Source: Paenibacillus sp. GM2
Lineage (GTDB): Bacteria; Bacillota; Bacilli; Paenibacillales; Paenibacillaceae
Assembly (NCBI RefSeq): GCF_900069005.2
Contig: NZ_LN831277.1
Coordinates: forward strand, 177,186-241,185
Direction of reading: 5' to 3'
DNA: 64,000 bases
Shown here: positions 33,361 through 42,500 of the stretch, in pieces
How the letters are laid out: every line of letters begins with the position of its first letter
Position numbering within the stretch: the stretch's first letter is position 1
Made by a program: the position numbers and the translations under genes
The notes under the pieces: generated by a model
The model's database searches: none
What the model was told of the DNA's origin: nothing
What the model saw: the letters and a program-made list of their open reading frames with translations, nothing else

Positions 33361-33428
33361 TTTACAATCCTCCGAAATTTTTCCTCCAATTTTACATAAC
33401 TTTACAATCTTCTGAAATCACTTTAACA
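33361..33428 (+). promoter_or_regulatory. Candidate PhoP-binding (Pho box) region before the pst operon
   Basis: TTTACA occurs at 33361, 33391 and 33401, and TTAACA at 33423. The Bacillus PhoP box is TT(A/T/C)ACA repeated about every 11 bases; the spacings here are 30, 10 and 22 bases, close to helical multiples. A TATAAA-like -10 lies near 33465. Phosphate genes downstream make Pho control likely. Confidence 0.55.
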
Positions 33429-33482
33429 AATATATATGACAATCTACTTAGTTACATATGCCAATATAAAAGGGTGAATTGG

Positions 33483-34907
33483 ATGAAGATGAGAAGGATT
33501 CTGGGAACAATTCTTGCTTCTGCGCTCGTGACCTCGTCAGTGGCTGTAGTTACTGCGGCTGCGGCTGAAGCGAGCCCAAAGCCGGCAGTTGCTAATTCCG
33601 GGGCTAATCAACTTAAAGTAGTTAGCGGCGCCGTAACGATCGACGGCGACAAAATTTCGCTCAAGACGACGGTCGCAGGTAAGACGATGCTGTATTCGCT
33701 TCGCGACTTGGCTGGCGGACTAGGGGTTACCATCAAACAAAGCGGTGAAAGTCTCATTCTGACGGATAGTCAGGGATTGCATGAAGTAACCCTCAAAGCC
33801 GGTTCCAAAAGCTACAGTCTCGATGGAGCAACAGCGCAATTTACGATCGCTCCGCAGCACGTGGGAAGTTCATTGTTTGTTGAGCCTATCACACTGGTCC
33901 AAGCTTTGGGAGGAGAAGTGCTGGAGACGGGCGAGCTGCGCAGTGTGGCCCGCTTAAGCGGCCAGTTTGCTGCGCCGTTGTTTGATGCTGCTGGCAACAT
34001 CATCGTTAGTCAAGAAGATGCGGAGACAGCGCAGTTGATCAAGCTGGGAAGAAGCGGGCAAGTGGAGATGTTCTCCGATAATGGCAACGTTATTGGCGCC
34101 GCCGTATCACCTGACGGTTCCTTGGCTGCATTTACCGATGAGGAAGGGGCTTTATTCCTCCTGAATACGGCAAGCGGCAGAATCAAACCCCTTGGCACGG
34201 ACACGTCGGTCAAGACCGATCTGGCCTGGTCTGCTGATGGTCAGAAAGTCTACTTTATCCAAGGTGACAAACAAGAAAAAATCGCATACATAAGTCTGGA
34301 TACCGGCAAGATCACACAAGTACTGGCTGATAAAGTAGAGAATAAATCGGAAGTGCAGGTATCTGCGGACGGGAAGAAGCTCGTCTACTTCGTTAACGTG
34401 ACGGGTAAAGCCGAGACGGATAAAGAAGGAACGGAAGAATCACTGACTATCGATTACTCCCAGGCGGGTTCGCAAGTGTTCTCACTCGAGCTTGGCAATC
34501 CGGAGGCCAAACCTGTGCAGTTGACCCAGCAATTAGACAATAAAATATACCTGTCCCTGTGGTCAGACGGCAGCGTGGCTTACATCAGCGCTGATCCGGA
34601 TGGCAAGGTAGAGAACGATACCTTGAAGCTCATTCCTGCGGATGGTTCCCAAATCCGCAATTTAGTTGCTGACGTTAATGTCATCTCCAGTCAATCGATC
34701 TCCGGCAAATTGATCGTTCTTGCCGAGACGGCGGATGGCATTAGCAAATGGTTCGAGGTATCCGCCTCGGGCGCCAAAACAGAGCTATTCAGCACTAACG
34801 AATCTGTCTCCAACTGGATCATGGCTTCGAATGGGACGATTGCGTTCATTGCAGAAGGCAAAGTAGTGGTCGTGCAAGACGGTAAAGTTTCAGAACTGAC
34901 GAAATAA
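33483..34907 (+). CDS. Secreted stalk-domain (copper amine oxidase N-like) plus beta-propeller protein, first gene of pst operon
   Basis: The start is ATG 33483, after AGGGTG; a longer upstream frame runs through the terminator. The 474-residue product has a signal peptide (about 1-29, ending AAEA) and a copper-amine-oxidase N-terminal-like stalk domain at about 45-160 (LYSLRDLAGGLGVTIKQSG, VEPITLVQALGGEV). TolB/PD40-like propeller blades run to the end (AVSPDGSLAAFTDEEGALF, AWSADGQKVYFIQGDKQ). Stalk domains are common in secreted Paenibacillus proteins, and no oxidase activity is implied. It ends 33 bases before pstS, behind the Pho-box region. A role in phosphate scavenging or sensing at the wall is inferred. 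Confidence 0.8.
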   Translation: MKMRRILGTILASALVTSSVAVVTAAAAEASPKPAVANSGANQLKVVSGAVTIDGDKISLKTTVAGKTMLYSLRDLAGGLGVTIKQSGESLILTDSQGLHEVTLKAGSKSYSLDGATAQFTIAPQHVGSSLFVEPITLVQALGGEVLETGELRSVARLSGQFAAPLFDAAGNIIVSQEDAETAQLIKLGRSGQVEMFSDNGNVIGAAVSPDGSLAAFTDEEGALFLLNTASGRIKPLGTDTSVKTDLAWSADGQKVYFIQGDKQEKIAYISLDTGKITQVLADKVENKSEVQVSADGKKLVYFVNVTGKAETDKEGTEESLTIDYSQAGSQVFSLELGNPEAKPVQLTQQLDNKIYLSLWSDGSVAYISADPDGKVENDTLKLIPADGSQIRNLVADVNVISSQSISGKLIVLAETADGISKWFEVSASGAKTELFSTNESVSNWIMASNGTIAFIAEGKVVVVQDGKVSELTK

Positions 34908-34940
34908 TATCATTTTATAATCCGGAAGGGGTTACTCAAT

Positions 34941-35801
34941 ATGAATTGGTTGAAAAAACTGTCCTTGGCGGCGATCGCTTCGGCATTCCTCTTGTCTGCT
35001 ACACTTACAGGCTCCGCAGGGGCAAAGGATGAACTGAAGGGTAAAATTACGGTAAACGGTTCGACAGCACTGCTGCCTTTGACGCTGCAAGCTGCAAAGG
35101 AGTTCCAGAAGTTGCATCCCAAAGTAAAAATTGCGGCTTCGGGTAAAGGTTCGGTCACCGGCCCGCAAGCGGTTAAGAAGGGCATTGCCGATATTGGGGC
35201 CTGCGATTGGGATGCCAGCGAGGACGTACCCGGCTTTAAGAAGTTCGAAGGTCAAGTAGCCAATAAAGTGGCGGTAATCCCGTTTGCAACGATCGTGAAC
35301 AAGAGCGTTAAGGTGGACAGCCTTACAACGGAACAATTAAAAGGCATTTACTCGGGCAAAATCACTAACTGGAAAGAGGTTGGCGGCGACGACAAGGATA
35401 TCGTAGTAATTACCCGTTCCTTCGGTTCCGGTACTCGCGTTAATTATCAGGCTAAAGCGCTTGGGGGCGGAGACATTGTCAAGAAGGAGAAGAATTACAA
35501 GGAAGTGGGCTCCAGCGGCGACATGAAGACAGCTGTGGCCACTACGCCAAACTCGATTGGTTATATCGACTTGACTTATATTAGCGGTGATGACATCAAG
35601 GCTGTGAAGCATAACGGGGTGGAAGCTACCGTTGAGAACGTAATTAACGGCAAATACAAGATTTGGTCTTACGGCTACTATATGACCAAGGGTCAGCCAA
35701 CCGGCGAGACGAAAGCTTTCATCGAATACGTACAAAGCAAAAAGTTCCAGGAAGGTTCCCTGAAAAAATTGAAATTCATTCCGATCTCGGCAATGAAATA
35801 A
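34941..35801 (+). CDS. pstS: Phosphate-binding protein of the Pst transporter
   Basis: PstS captures phosphate outside the cell for the PstCAB importer. The 286-residue protein shows the ligand motifs ITVNGSTALLPL near 37-48, DIGACDWDASE near 88, ITRSFGSGTR near 155-164, and SIGYIDL. The signal peptide (1-28) ends GSAGA without a lipobox Cys, unlike most Gram-positive PstS lipoproteins, so it may be released or kept by other contacts. GGAAGGGG precedes the ATG. It is the second gene of the operon, and a hairpin between it and pstC may protect its message and lower expression of the permease genes. Confidence 0.95.
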   Translation: MNWLKKLSLAAIASAFLLSATLTGSAGAKDELKGKITVNGSTALLPLTLQAAKEFQKLHPKVKIAASGKGSVTGPQAVKKGIADIGACDWDASEDVPGFKKFEGQVANKVAVIPFATIVNKSVKVDSLTTEQLKGIYSGKITNWKEVGGDDKDIVVITRSFGSGTRVNYQAKALGGGDIVKKEKNYKEVGSSGDMKTAVATTPNSIGYIDLTYISGDDIKAVKHNGVEATVENVINGKYKIWSYGYYMTKGQPTGETKAFIEYVQSKKFQEGSLKKLKFIPISAMK

Positions 35802-35821
35802 ATCAGCGATAGCTGCAATTC

Positions 35822-35856
35822 GACCAGTCTCTGATTTACGGGACTGGTCCTTATAT
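35822..35856 (+). promoter_or_regulatory. Intercistronic hairpin between pstS and pstC
   Basis: GACCAGTC (35822-35829) pairs with GACTGGTC (35842-35849); only CTTATATAT follows, a weak T tract. It probably acts as partial terminator or 3'-end stabiliser for pstS. Confidence 0.55.
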
Positions 35857-35871
35857 ATGGGAGGAACCAGG

Positions 35872-36819
35872 TTGAACATTTCTGCTCATCAAGCTGCCCG
35901 GGAAGCCGGGGCAGAATTACATCCGCGCCGTCGCTGGAAACCTGCGTCGAGAAATACTCGGGCCCGGGTGGTAAACTGGCTATTTAAATACTATTTCCTG
36001 TTCAGCATTTTAGCGCTTTGCCTGGTATTGGCGATGGTCATCTTCTTTATCGGGAAGACGGCGCTGCTGACCTTTCAAGAAGTAACGCCAGCCGAGTTCT
36101 TCTTCTCATTCGATTGGACGCCGGAGGAGGATCGCTTCGGAGCCGCGTTATTTATCGTCAATACATTGTCTTTAACGGTTTTGACCTTAATCATTGCCGT
36201 TCCATTATCCTTAGGGATGGCTATTCTGATCGCGGAGATGGCACCTGCATGGCTGAAGAAGTTCGTAAGCCCGCTGCTTGATTTGTTAGTCGGGATCCCG
36301 TCCATCGTCTATGGTTATCTTGGACTGACCGTGCTGCTTCCACTGCTGCGGGAGCTGAGCGGCGAAGGATTGGGGGATGGCCTGCTGGCCGCCGCATTGG
36401 TGCTCACGGTGATGATTCTCCCGACAATCAGCCGTATTAGCGAGGATGCGATCTCCGCCGTACCGGGAAAGTATCGTGATGCTTCTTATGCGCTTGGCGC
36501 CACCAGGCTTCAAACCACCTTTAGGGTGGTTCTGCCTGCAGCGGGCCGCGGCATCGTCGCCGCGATTATTCTAGGGATGACCCGGGCGATCGGGGAGACG
36601 ATGGCTGTGGTCATGGTTATCGGGAATACGCCGCAGCTGGCAAAGTCGCTGTTCGCTCCAACGTCGGTGCTGACAAGCAACATCGTCATGCAGATCTCCA
36701 ATGTTGATTTTGACTCCACATGGAATTATAGTTTGCACTTAATGGCGTTTCTGTTGCTGCTCATCTCGTTCGTATTGATTCTAATCATCCGTATTATCGG
36801 GCGAAAGGGAGGGGCTTAA
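35872..36819 (+). CDS. pstC: Phosphate ABC transporter permease PstC
   Basis: The likely start is TTG 35872, seven bases after GGGAGG; the ATG at 35857 overlaps that site. The 315-residue protein has a basic N-terminal tail and six membrane segments. The permease coupling loop lies near residues 195-215 (ISRISEDAISAVPGKYRDASYALGATR), and the GMTRAIGETMAVVMVIGN block is typical of PstC. With PstA it forms the phosphate channel driven by PstB. Three bases separate its stop from the pstA start. Confidence 0.94.
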   Translation: MNISAHQAAREAGAELHPRRRWKPASRNTRARVVNWLFKYYFLFSILALCLVLAMVIFFIGKTALLTFQEVTPAEFFFSFDWTPEEDRFGAALFIVNTLSLTVLTLIIAVPLSLGMAILIAEMAPAWLKKFVSPLLDLLVGIPSIVYGYLGLTVLLPLLRELSGEGLGDGLLAAALVLTVMILPTISRISEDAISAVPGKYRDASYALGATRLQTTFRVVLPAAGRGIVAAIILGMTRAIGETMAVVMVIGNTPQLAKSLFAPTSVLTSNIVMQISNVDFDSTWNYSLHLMAFLLLLISFVLILIIRIIGRKGGA

Positions 36820-36822
36820 GCG

Positions 36823-37704
36823 ATGAGCGGATTGAAGCTGTCTCGGAAAACCTCTCGCGCCTTGCTATGGGATCGAATCGCTACAGGCTGCTTTTACGCC
36901 TTGGGAGCGGGGGTTCTGCTGCTCGTGTTCTGGCTGCTGTTCACCATTTTGAGCAAAGGACTGCCGCAAATTTCCTGGGGCTTCCTAATTAAGCTGCCGG
37001 AGGAGATCGATGCCGGCGGGGGCATCGGACCGATGCTGTTTAACTCCTTCTATATTCTGTTCCTCTCGCTGCTGATCTCAGTTCCGATTGGGGTGGGAGC
37101 AGGCATTTATATGGCGGAATATGCACCGAACAATCGATTTACCGAAATTCTTCGTATTTGCGTTGAGTCGTTATCCTCCGTTCCCTCGATCGTATTCGGC
37201 TTGCTTGGACTGGCGATTTTCGCCGAATATTTCGGAATTGGGCTTACGATCCTTGGCGGAGCTGTAAGCTTGGCGTTTCTCAACCTGCCGATGCTCGCTC
37301 GGGTGACGGAAGAGGCGGTTCGGGCCGTGCCAAATGAACTGCGGCACGCGGCTTATGGATTGGGGACGACCCAGTTCCACATGATCCGTACCGTCGTCAT
37401 TCCTACAGCCATGCAGGCGATTATCACGGGGATTTGCCTTGTCGCGGGCCGAGCTTTCGGGGAATCGGCTGTTATTATTTTAACGGCGGGGCTTAGTACT
37501 TCGGGCGAGATGTGGGACTTTAACCTTTTCTCTCCCGGCGAGACATTGGCCGTTCATTTATGGTACGTTCAGTCCGAAGCAATTGTAGAGGATGCCAGAC
37601 AGATTGCTGACAAAGCAGCCGCAGTGCTCGTATTTGTCGTTCTTTTAATCAATATGGTATTTCGCGTACCGCTCTGGATCAATAATCGGAAGCTGCGGAA
37701 ATAG
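36823..37704 (+). CDS. pstA: Phosphate ABC transporter permease PstA
   Basis: The 293-residue protein has six membrane segments. Its coupling loop (LARVTEEAVRAVPNELRHAAYGLGTTQF, about 150-177), CVESLSSVPSIVFGLLGLAIF and the GRAFGESAVIILTAG block identify PstA. It completes the membrane part of the phosphate importer. A strong terminator follows directly, so the ATPase PstB and the regulator PhoU, which usually come next, must be encoded elsewhere if the system is complete. Confidence 0.94.
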   Translation: MSGLKLSRKTSRALLWDRIATGCFYALGAGVLLLVFWLLFTILSKGLPQISWGFLIKLPEEIDAGGGIGPMLFNSFYILFLSLLISVPIGVGAGIYMAEYAPNNRFTEILRICVESLSSVPSIVFGLLGLAIFAEYFGIGLTILGGAVSLAFLNLPMLARVTEEAVRAVPNELRHAAYGLGTTQFHMIRTVVIPTAMQAIITGICLVAGRAFGESAVIILTAGLSTSGEMWDFNLFSPGETLAVHLWYVQSEAIVEDARQIADKAAAVLVFVVLLINMVFRVPLWINNRKLRK

Positions 37705-37720
37705 GATGGATGAAATCAAG

Positions 37721-37761
37721 GGGCTTACTTCAATTGCTGCAATTGAGGTAAGCTTTTTTAT
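37721..37761 (+). terminator. Terminator of the pst operon
   Basis: GCTTACTTCAATTG pairs with CAATTGAGGTAAGC around CTG (one mismatch), followed by six T. It closes the operon straight after pstA. Confidence 0.9.
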
Positions 37762-38046
37762 CACACTGAAAGAATATTTTAATCCTGCCTATCACTTAAA
37801 TTTGTAGGCAAGTGTCTATTAAATGAAAAATAAATATCATATAATACAAATAAATAAATTTTTAATTTTAATTATAGAGGTTTGTTTAAAAAGTTCCCCT
37901 CTGATCAGAAAGGCTGTCTCTATAATTAATTATTTATTGATCCAGAAGAGGTGTGCGGCGAAGTTCCCCCCGGGTTGTTGTGTAAGTCTGCATAATAGCG
38001 CTTACATCTTTTCGTCAAATATTAGAATGTAAGGACGGACGGCAAA
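37762..38046. other. AT-rich upstream region of mqo, with a possible cre half-site
   Basis: No gene is supported; a 69-codon frame at 37823-38032 has no ribosome site. TGTAAG (37981-37986) and CTTACA (38001-38006) form an inverted repeat. The piece at 37991-38005 contains AGCGCTTACA, matching one side of a CcpA cre but mismatched on the other. Confidence 0.35.
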
Positions 38047-39546
38047 ATGGCTAACGGACAAAGCAAAACCGACGTTATCTTAATCGGCGCCGGAATCATG
38101 AGTGCGACTTTAGGGTCACTGCTGAAAGAACTGGCACCGGACTGGGAAATTACAGTGTTTGAGAGGCGCAGTAGCGCTGGCGAGGAAAGCTCTAACGAAT
38201 GGAATAATGCAGGAACCGGGCATTCCGCACTGTGTGAGCTTAACTACACCGTAGAAAAACCGGATGGATCCATTGATGTTAGTAAAGCGATCAAGGTTAA
38301 TGAAGAGTACCAGGTTTCCAAGCAGTTTTGGTCTTATCTAGTAAACAGCAAGCTGATCCGCAATCCGCGAGACTTTATTATGCCAGTGCCTCATATGAGC
38401 TTTGTACAAGGAGCTAAGGATGCAGCCTTTTTAAAGAAGAGATTCGAAGCATTATCCAGCAATCCGCTATTCCAGGGGATGGAGTATTCGGATGATCCGG
38501 CGAAGCTGGCGGAGTGGATTCCACTGATGATGAAGGACCGGAAGATAAGTGGCCCGATCGCGGCTACAAGGATTGACTCGGGCACGGATGTCAATTTTGG
38601 CGCTTTAACACGCATATTGTTTGAGCATTTGAAGAGTAAGGGCGTTGATATGAAGTTCAACCAGCACGTCCATGATGTGAAGCGGACTAGTGATGGCAGA
38701 TGGGAATTGAAGGTGCGGAATATCGAGAGCGGCACGGTTACACGCCATACGGCGAAATTTGTCTTTATCGGCGGTGGGGGAGGAAGCCTTCACTTGCTGC
38801 AGAAATCCGGCATTCCTGAAGGCAAAGGAATCGGCGGATTCCCGATAAGCGGATTGTTCATGGTGTGTAAGAATCCGGATGTCGTTGCGCAGCATTATGC
38901 CAAGGTATACGGCCAGGCTCAGGTTGGGGCTCCACCGATGTCTGTTCCGCATCTGGACTCCAGATTAATCGGGGGCAAGGAATCCTTATTATTTGGTCCG
39001 TTCGCCGGCTTTTCGCCTAAGTTCCTTAAGTTTGGTTCTATGTTCGATCTGATCACTTCGGTTAAACCGCATAACCTCATCACGATGTTGGCTTCAGGTA
39101 CGAAAAACCTGTCATTGGTAACTTATCTGATCAAGGAATTGATGCAATCGAAGGAAAAACGCGTGCAAACGTTGCGGGAATTTGTACCGAATGCCAAATC
39201 CGAGGATTGGGATCTGGTGGTCGCAGGCCAGCGCGTACAGATTATCAAGGACACGAAAAATGGCAAAGGCACACTGCAATTTGGTACGGAGGTCATTAGC
39301 GCGGCTGACGGCTCCATTGCGGCACTGCTCGGTGCTTCACCAGGGGCTTCTACCGCGGTTCCCGTCATGCTCGAAGTGATCAATAAGTGCTTCCCGCAGC
39401 ATATCAAAGAGTGGGAGCCAAAGATCAAAGAGATGATTCCTTCCTACGGCGTTCGGCTCTTAAGCAAGCCGGAACTGATCCAATCGATCCATACTTCTAC
39501 AGCGCGGACGCTGGGTTTGACTAATGAAGCGCAGGTTGTTCGATAA
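38047..39546 (+). CDS. mqo: Malate:quinone oxidoreductase
   Basis: Mqo is a peripheral membrane flavoprotein that oxidises malate to oxaloacetate and passes electrons to quinone, an alternative to NAD-malate dehydrogenase in the TCA cycle. The 499-residue protein has the FAD-binding [19 protein letters not shown] (about 11-29), the family block [22 protein letters not shown] (about 41-62 with two internal Ser-rich turns), [21 protein letters not shown] and [17 protein letters not shown] near the C-terminus. There is no signal peptide, as expected. GGACGG lies before the ATG. It is a single-gene unit ended by a hairpin terminator. Confidence 0.96.
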   Translation: MANGQSKTDVILIGAGIMSATLGSLLKELAPDWEITVFERRSSAGEESSNEWNNAGTGHSALCELNYTVEKPDGSIDVSKAIKVNEEYQVSKQFWSYLVNSKLIRNPRDFIMPVPHMSFVQGAKDAAFLKKRFEALSSNPLFQGMEYSDDPAKLAEWIPLMMKDRKISGPIAATRIDSGTDVNFGALTRILFEHLKSKGVDMKFNQHVHDVKRTSDGRWELKVRNIESGTVTRHTAKFVFIGGGGGSLHLLQKSGIPEGKGIGGFPISGLFMVCKNPDVVAQHYAKVYGQAQVGAPPMSVPHLDSRLIGGKESLLFGPFAGFSPKFLKFGSMFDLITSVKPHNLITMLASGTKNLSLVTYLIKELMQSKEKRVQTLREFVPNAKSEDWDLVVAGQRVQIIKDTKNGKGTLQFGTEVISAADGSIAALLGASPGASTAVPVMLEVINKCFPQHIKEWEPKIKEMIPSYGVRLLSKPELIQSIHTSTARTLGLTNEAQVVR

Positions 39547-39552
39547 ATAGCT

Positions 39553-39596
39553 AGGCGGCCTTCTCCTGAATTTCTAGGGATGAAGGCCGTTTTGTT
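39553..39596 (+). terminator. Terminator of mqo
   Basis: CGGCCTTC (39556-39563) pairs with GAAGGCCG (39582-39589), followed by TTTTGTT. Confidence 0.75.
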
Positions 39597-39669
39597 AGGT
39601 TTGAAATGAACCCTGGTATTTATCTACGGGAAAATGCAAATAAATCTGTGATTGGAGAGGTGGATCGCT

Positions 39670-40443
39670 GTGGAGAAGAGCTATAAAAAGATCGATGCAG
39701 TAATAGAGAAGATGCAAGAGGTGCTGGAAGTGATCCGTGAACAAGATGCGGAATTTTACGCCAAGTATCCGATGAGTCTGATTACAGAAGCGGAAGAGCA
39801 AGATGTACATACCGTTGCTGAAAAATGGCGGTTGCCTGATGAATACCTGTATTTCTTGCAGCATTATGTCCCTGAATCGCTGGGCTGGAGCACGGATGAT
39901 TATATCAATCTCGATATTTACGGTGCCAGAGATATCGTGCAGGGTCAGTTGGGGTACAACTATAATCCCGTAACAAATGAAGTTATCCCGGAATGGCCAG
40001 CCAGCTATCTGGTTATTGCTTCGGATGAAGGCGACCCTTATTGCCTTGACCTATCCAGAGGGGATACTGTTATATTTACTGCGGAACACGGGACAGGCTC
40101 TTGGGACTTCGACGTTGCTTATGACAACCTGGAGCAGTTCCTGCATAGCGTCCTGCTGCCGCGCAGTTCTGAGGATGGGGAGCCCGGTCAGACTGAAGAT
40201 TACGACTATTATAAAGTATTCATTACAGGTGAAGGCAACGATAAGATAAAGACACTGTTATTCATTAAAAAGACCTTTTCCTGTGATTATGCACAAGCGA
40301 AAGCCTATTTGAGCGCCTTGCCTGTACAGGTGTTTAAAGGTATTGAATCATACGCCAGAAAAATAGAGACTGATCTGCAAAGTATCGGTGCGGATTATGA
40401 GCTGCGCCAAATTGGTTTTGGGGAATTTATTGCCGCGGATTAG
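39670..40443 (+). CDS. SUKH (SMI1/KNR4) domain protein with an L7/L12-like C-terminus
   Basis: The start is GTG 39670, after GGAGAGG. The 257-residue protein is acidic and cytosolic. Residues 35-165 match a SUKH domain: WRLPDEYLYFLQHYVPE, YLVIASDEGDPYCLDL, FTAEHGTGSWDFDVAYDNLEQFL. Residues 182-250 (YKVFITGEGNDKIKTLLFIKK...YAQAKAYLSALP...) resemble the C-terminal domain of ribosomal protein L7/L12, a pairing seen in other SUKH proteins. SUKH domains often serve as immunity proteins against contact-dependent toxins, but many are housekeeping. No toxin gene is adjacent, so function is open. Confidence 0.82.
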   Translation: MEKSYKKIDAVIEKMQEVLEVIREQDAEFYAKYPMSLITEAEEQDVHTVAEKWRLPDEYLYFLQHYVPESLGWSTDDYINLDIYGARDIVQGQLGYNYNPVTNEVIPEWPASYLVIASDEGDPYCLDLSRGDTVIFTAEHGTGSWDFDVAYDNLEQFLHSVLLPRSSEDGEPGQTEDYDYYKVFITGEGNDKIKTLLFIKKTFSCDYAQAKAYLSALPVQVFKGIESYARKIETDLQSIGADYELRQIGFGEFIAAD

Positions 40444-40785
40444 ATTCCCCCGCTAAAACCTGCTACTCACCCTCCATGTGCTTAGCAGGATGGAATCAAG
40501 ATACCCACTCCGTACCCTATCCTCTGTTTTTGCTGCCATTAAAGAAACAATCCGCAGGCTCGCATTATTTCCATTCCAAAGAAAGACAGGGATATGCCAC
40601 ACCTAAGATCGATAATTTTTAAAGTAAAAACCGTATGTATTTCAACTTTTTGTGGATGAAATTGTAATTTACAATTGTAAATGTAAGCGATTTAATAATT
40701 TGGAGGTGGTTGGGACCCTGCGGCGAAGGTTCAAGCTAGCTAGGCCGGATGGAATCAAAGATCATGATGGAGGAGGTAATGGGTT
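40444..40785. other. Upstream region of the xylanase gene
   Basis: No gene is supported in these 342 bases. The last 120 hold a palindrome, a promoter, a cre-like site and the ribosome binding site, listed separately. The first half shows nothing I can name. Confidence 0.5.
40668..40696 (+). promoter_or_regulatory. Xylanase promoter with overlapping palindrome and cre-like site
   Basis: TTTACA (40668-40673) and TTTAAT (40691-40696) are 17 bases apart. The -35 lies in a perfect 14-base palindrome TTTACAATTGTAAA (40668-40681). The sequence ATGTAAGCGATTTAA (40681-40695) fits the CcpA cre consensus at 14 of 15 positions and covers the -10. Repression by glucose plus a second regulator is implied. 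Confidence 0.6.
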
Positions 40786-42492
40786 ATGCAGAAATCGAAA
40801 TGGATTTCTTTGTTCGTTGCGATCATGATACTGAGTGGGCTGCTCTTGTCTGCCCTTGCTGAAAAAGCCGATGCGAGCCTTGCTTCAGGCAGCAAGTTTT
40901 TGGGCAATGTGATCGGAAGCAGCGCTCCCTCGAATTTCACCACTTACTGGAATCAGGTCACGCCGGAGAATGCGACGAAATGGGGTTCCGTCGAGTCCAC
41001 ACGCAATACTATGAACTGGTCTAATGCGGACTTGATCTATAATTATGCGCAGACCAACAAAATTCCTTTCAAGTTCCATACGCTTGTCTGGGGCAGCCAG
41101 GAGCCAGGCTGGATCGGCAGCCTATCCGCGGCCGATCAAAAGGCGGAAGTAACGGAATGGATCAAGCTCGCCGGACAGCGCTACCCGACGGCGGAATATG
41201 TTGATGTTGTTAACGAGCCGCTTCATGCCAAGCCTAGTTATCGCAACGCCATTGGCGGCGATGGCACCACGGGTTGGGATTGGGTCATTTGGTCGTTCCA
41301 GCAAGCAAGAGAGGCATTCCCCAATTCGAAGTTATTGATTAACGATTATGGCATCATCAGTGATCCGAACGCCGCATCGCAATATCTGACCATTATTAAT
41401 CTTCTGAAGGACAGGGGATTAGTTGACGGTATCGGAATTCAATGTCATTATTTCAACATGGATAATGTATCGGTTAGTACGATGAACAGTGTCCTCAACT
41501 CACTATCCGCTACGGGCTTGCCAATCTACGTATCAGAATTGGACATGACTGGCGATGACGCTACGCAGCTGTCCCGCTATCAGACGAAGTTCCCGGTACT
41601 TTGGGAGAACCCGAACGTGAAGGGGATTACCTTGTGGGGTTACATTCAGGGGCAAACCTGGGCGTCCGATACGCATTTGGTGACCTCGGCTGGCGCTGAG
41701 CGTCCGGCCATGCAATGGCTGAAGCAATATTTGGGCGGCGGAAGCACGCCGATTGTACCTGCTGCGCCAACCGGTTTGACGGCAACAGCGGGCAATGCCC
41801 AAGTTGCCCTGAGCTGGGCGGCCTCAAGCGGGGCAACGAGCTATACGGTGAAGCAGGCAACGGCCAGCGGAGGCCCGTATACGGATGTGGCAACCAATCT
41901 TACGGCGACGAGTTATACGAAGACGGGGTTAACGAACGGAACAACGTATTACTACGTCGTCACGGCCACGAATGCCGCCGGGACGAGCGGCAACTCCTTG
42001 CAAGTGAGTGCTGCACCTAGCAGTGGTGGAGGCAGTGGCGGGGGCAATCTTGTGGTCCAATACAAGGCGCAGAATACGAATGCTTCCTCCAATACGCTGG
42101 CTCCGAACTTCGTGATCAAGAATAACGGCACTTCAGCCGTCAATCTCAGTAATTTGAAAATCCGGTATTACTTTACGAAGGATGGCAATCAGGCGCTGAA
42201 TTCGTATATCGACTGGGCAGCGGTTGGCAACTCCAATGTCAGCGCGGCCTTTGAAAGTACAACGGGGACCAATGCGGATACGTACTTGGAGATTTCCTTT
42301 GGTTCCGGGGCGGGCTCGATAGCGCCAGGCGCAACATCGGGTGATATTCAGACGCGAATTGCCAAAGCCGACTGGTCCAACTTCAATCAATCCAATGATT
42401 ACTCGTATGACCCTACAAAGACGTCCTATACCGACTGGAATAAAGTAACCATCTATCAGTCTGGAACACTTATCTGGGGAATTGAGCCATAA
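40786..42492 (+). CDS. Secreted GH10 endo-1,4-beta-xylanase with FnIII and CBM3 modules
   Basis: The 568-residue enzyme has a signal peptide (about 1-30, ending ADA) and a GH10 barrel at about 31-320. The acid/base Glu is in VDVVNEPLH and the nucleophile Glu in YVSELDMTG. TPENATKWGSVE and ITLWGYIQGQTW are further family blocks. An FnIII domain (about 328-412), a Ser/Gly linker and a family-3 cellulose-binding module (about 424-568, YYFTKDGNQALNSYIDW) follow. It would cut xylan while anchored to cellulose in plant cell wall. AGGAGGT lies eight bases before the ATG. Upstream sites suggest CcpA control; a terminator follows, so it is a single-gene unit. Confidence 0.96.
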   Translation: MQKSKWISLFVAIMILSGLLLSALAEKADASLASGSKFLGNVIGSSAPSNFTTYWNQVTPENATKWGSVESTRNTMNWSNADLIYNYAQTNKIPFKFHTLVWGSQEPGWIGSLSAADQKAEVTEWIKLAGQRYPTAEYVDVVNEPLHAKPSYRNAIGGDGTTGWDWVIWSFQQAREAFPNSKLLINDYGIISDPNAASQYLTIINLLKDRGLVDGIGIQCHYFNMDNVSVSTMNSVLNSLSATGLPIYVSELDMTGDDATQLSRYQTKFPVLWENPNVKGITLWGYIQGQTWASDTHLVTSAGAERPAMQWLKQYLGGGSTPIVPAAPTGLTATAGNAQVALSWAASSGATSYTVKQATASGGPYTDVATNLTATSYTKTGLTNGTTYYYVVTATNAAGTSGNSLQVSAAPSSGGGSGGGNLVVQYKAQNTNASSNTLAPNFVIKNNGTSAVNLSNLKIRYYFTKDGNQALNSYIDWAAVGNSNVSAAFESTTGTNADTYLEISFGSGAGSIAPGATSGDIQTRIAKADWSNFNQSNDYSYDPTKTSYTDWNKVTIYQSGTLIWGIEP

Positions 42493-42500
42493 TATGATCA

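Noticed and set aside
33300..33482. Longer N-terminus for the stalk/propeller protein
   Set aside because: The extension runs through the trpB terminator and the Pho-box region and lacks a ribosome site; the signal peptide starts at 33483.
37991..38005. CcpA cre site before mqo
   Set aside because: Only one half matches well and two core positions fail; kept as a note rather than a called site.
37823..38032. 69-codon forward frame upstream of mqo
   Set aside because: No ribosome binding site, AT-driven composition, and it covers the likely mqo promoter.
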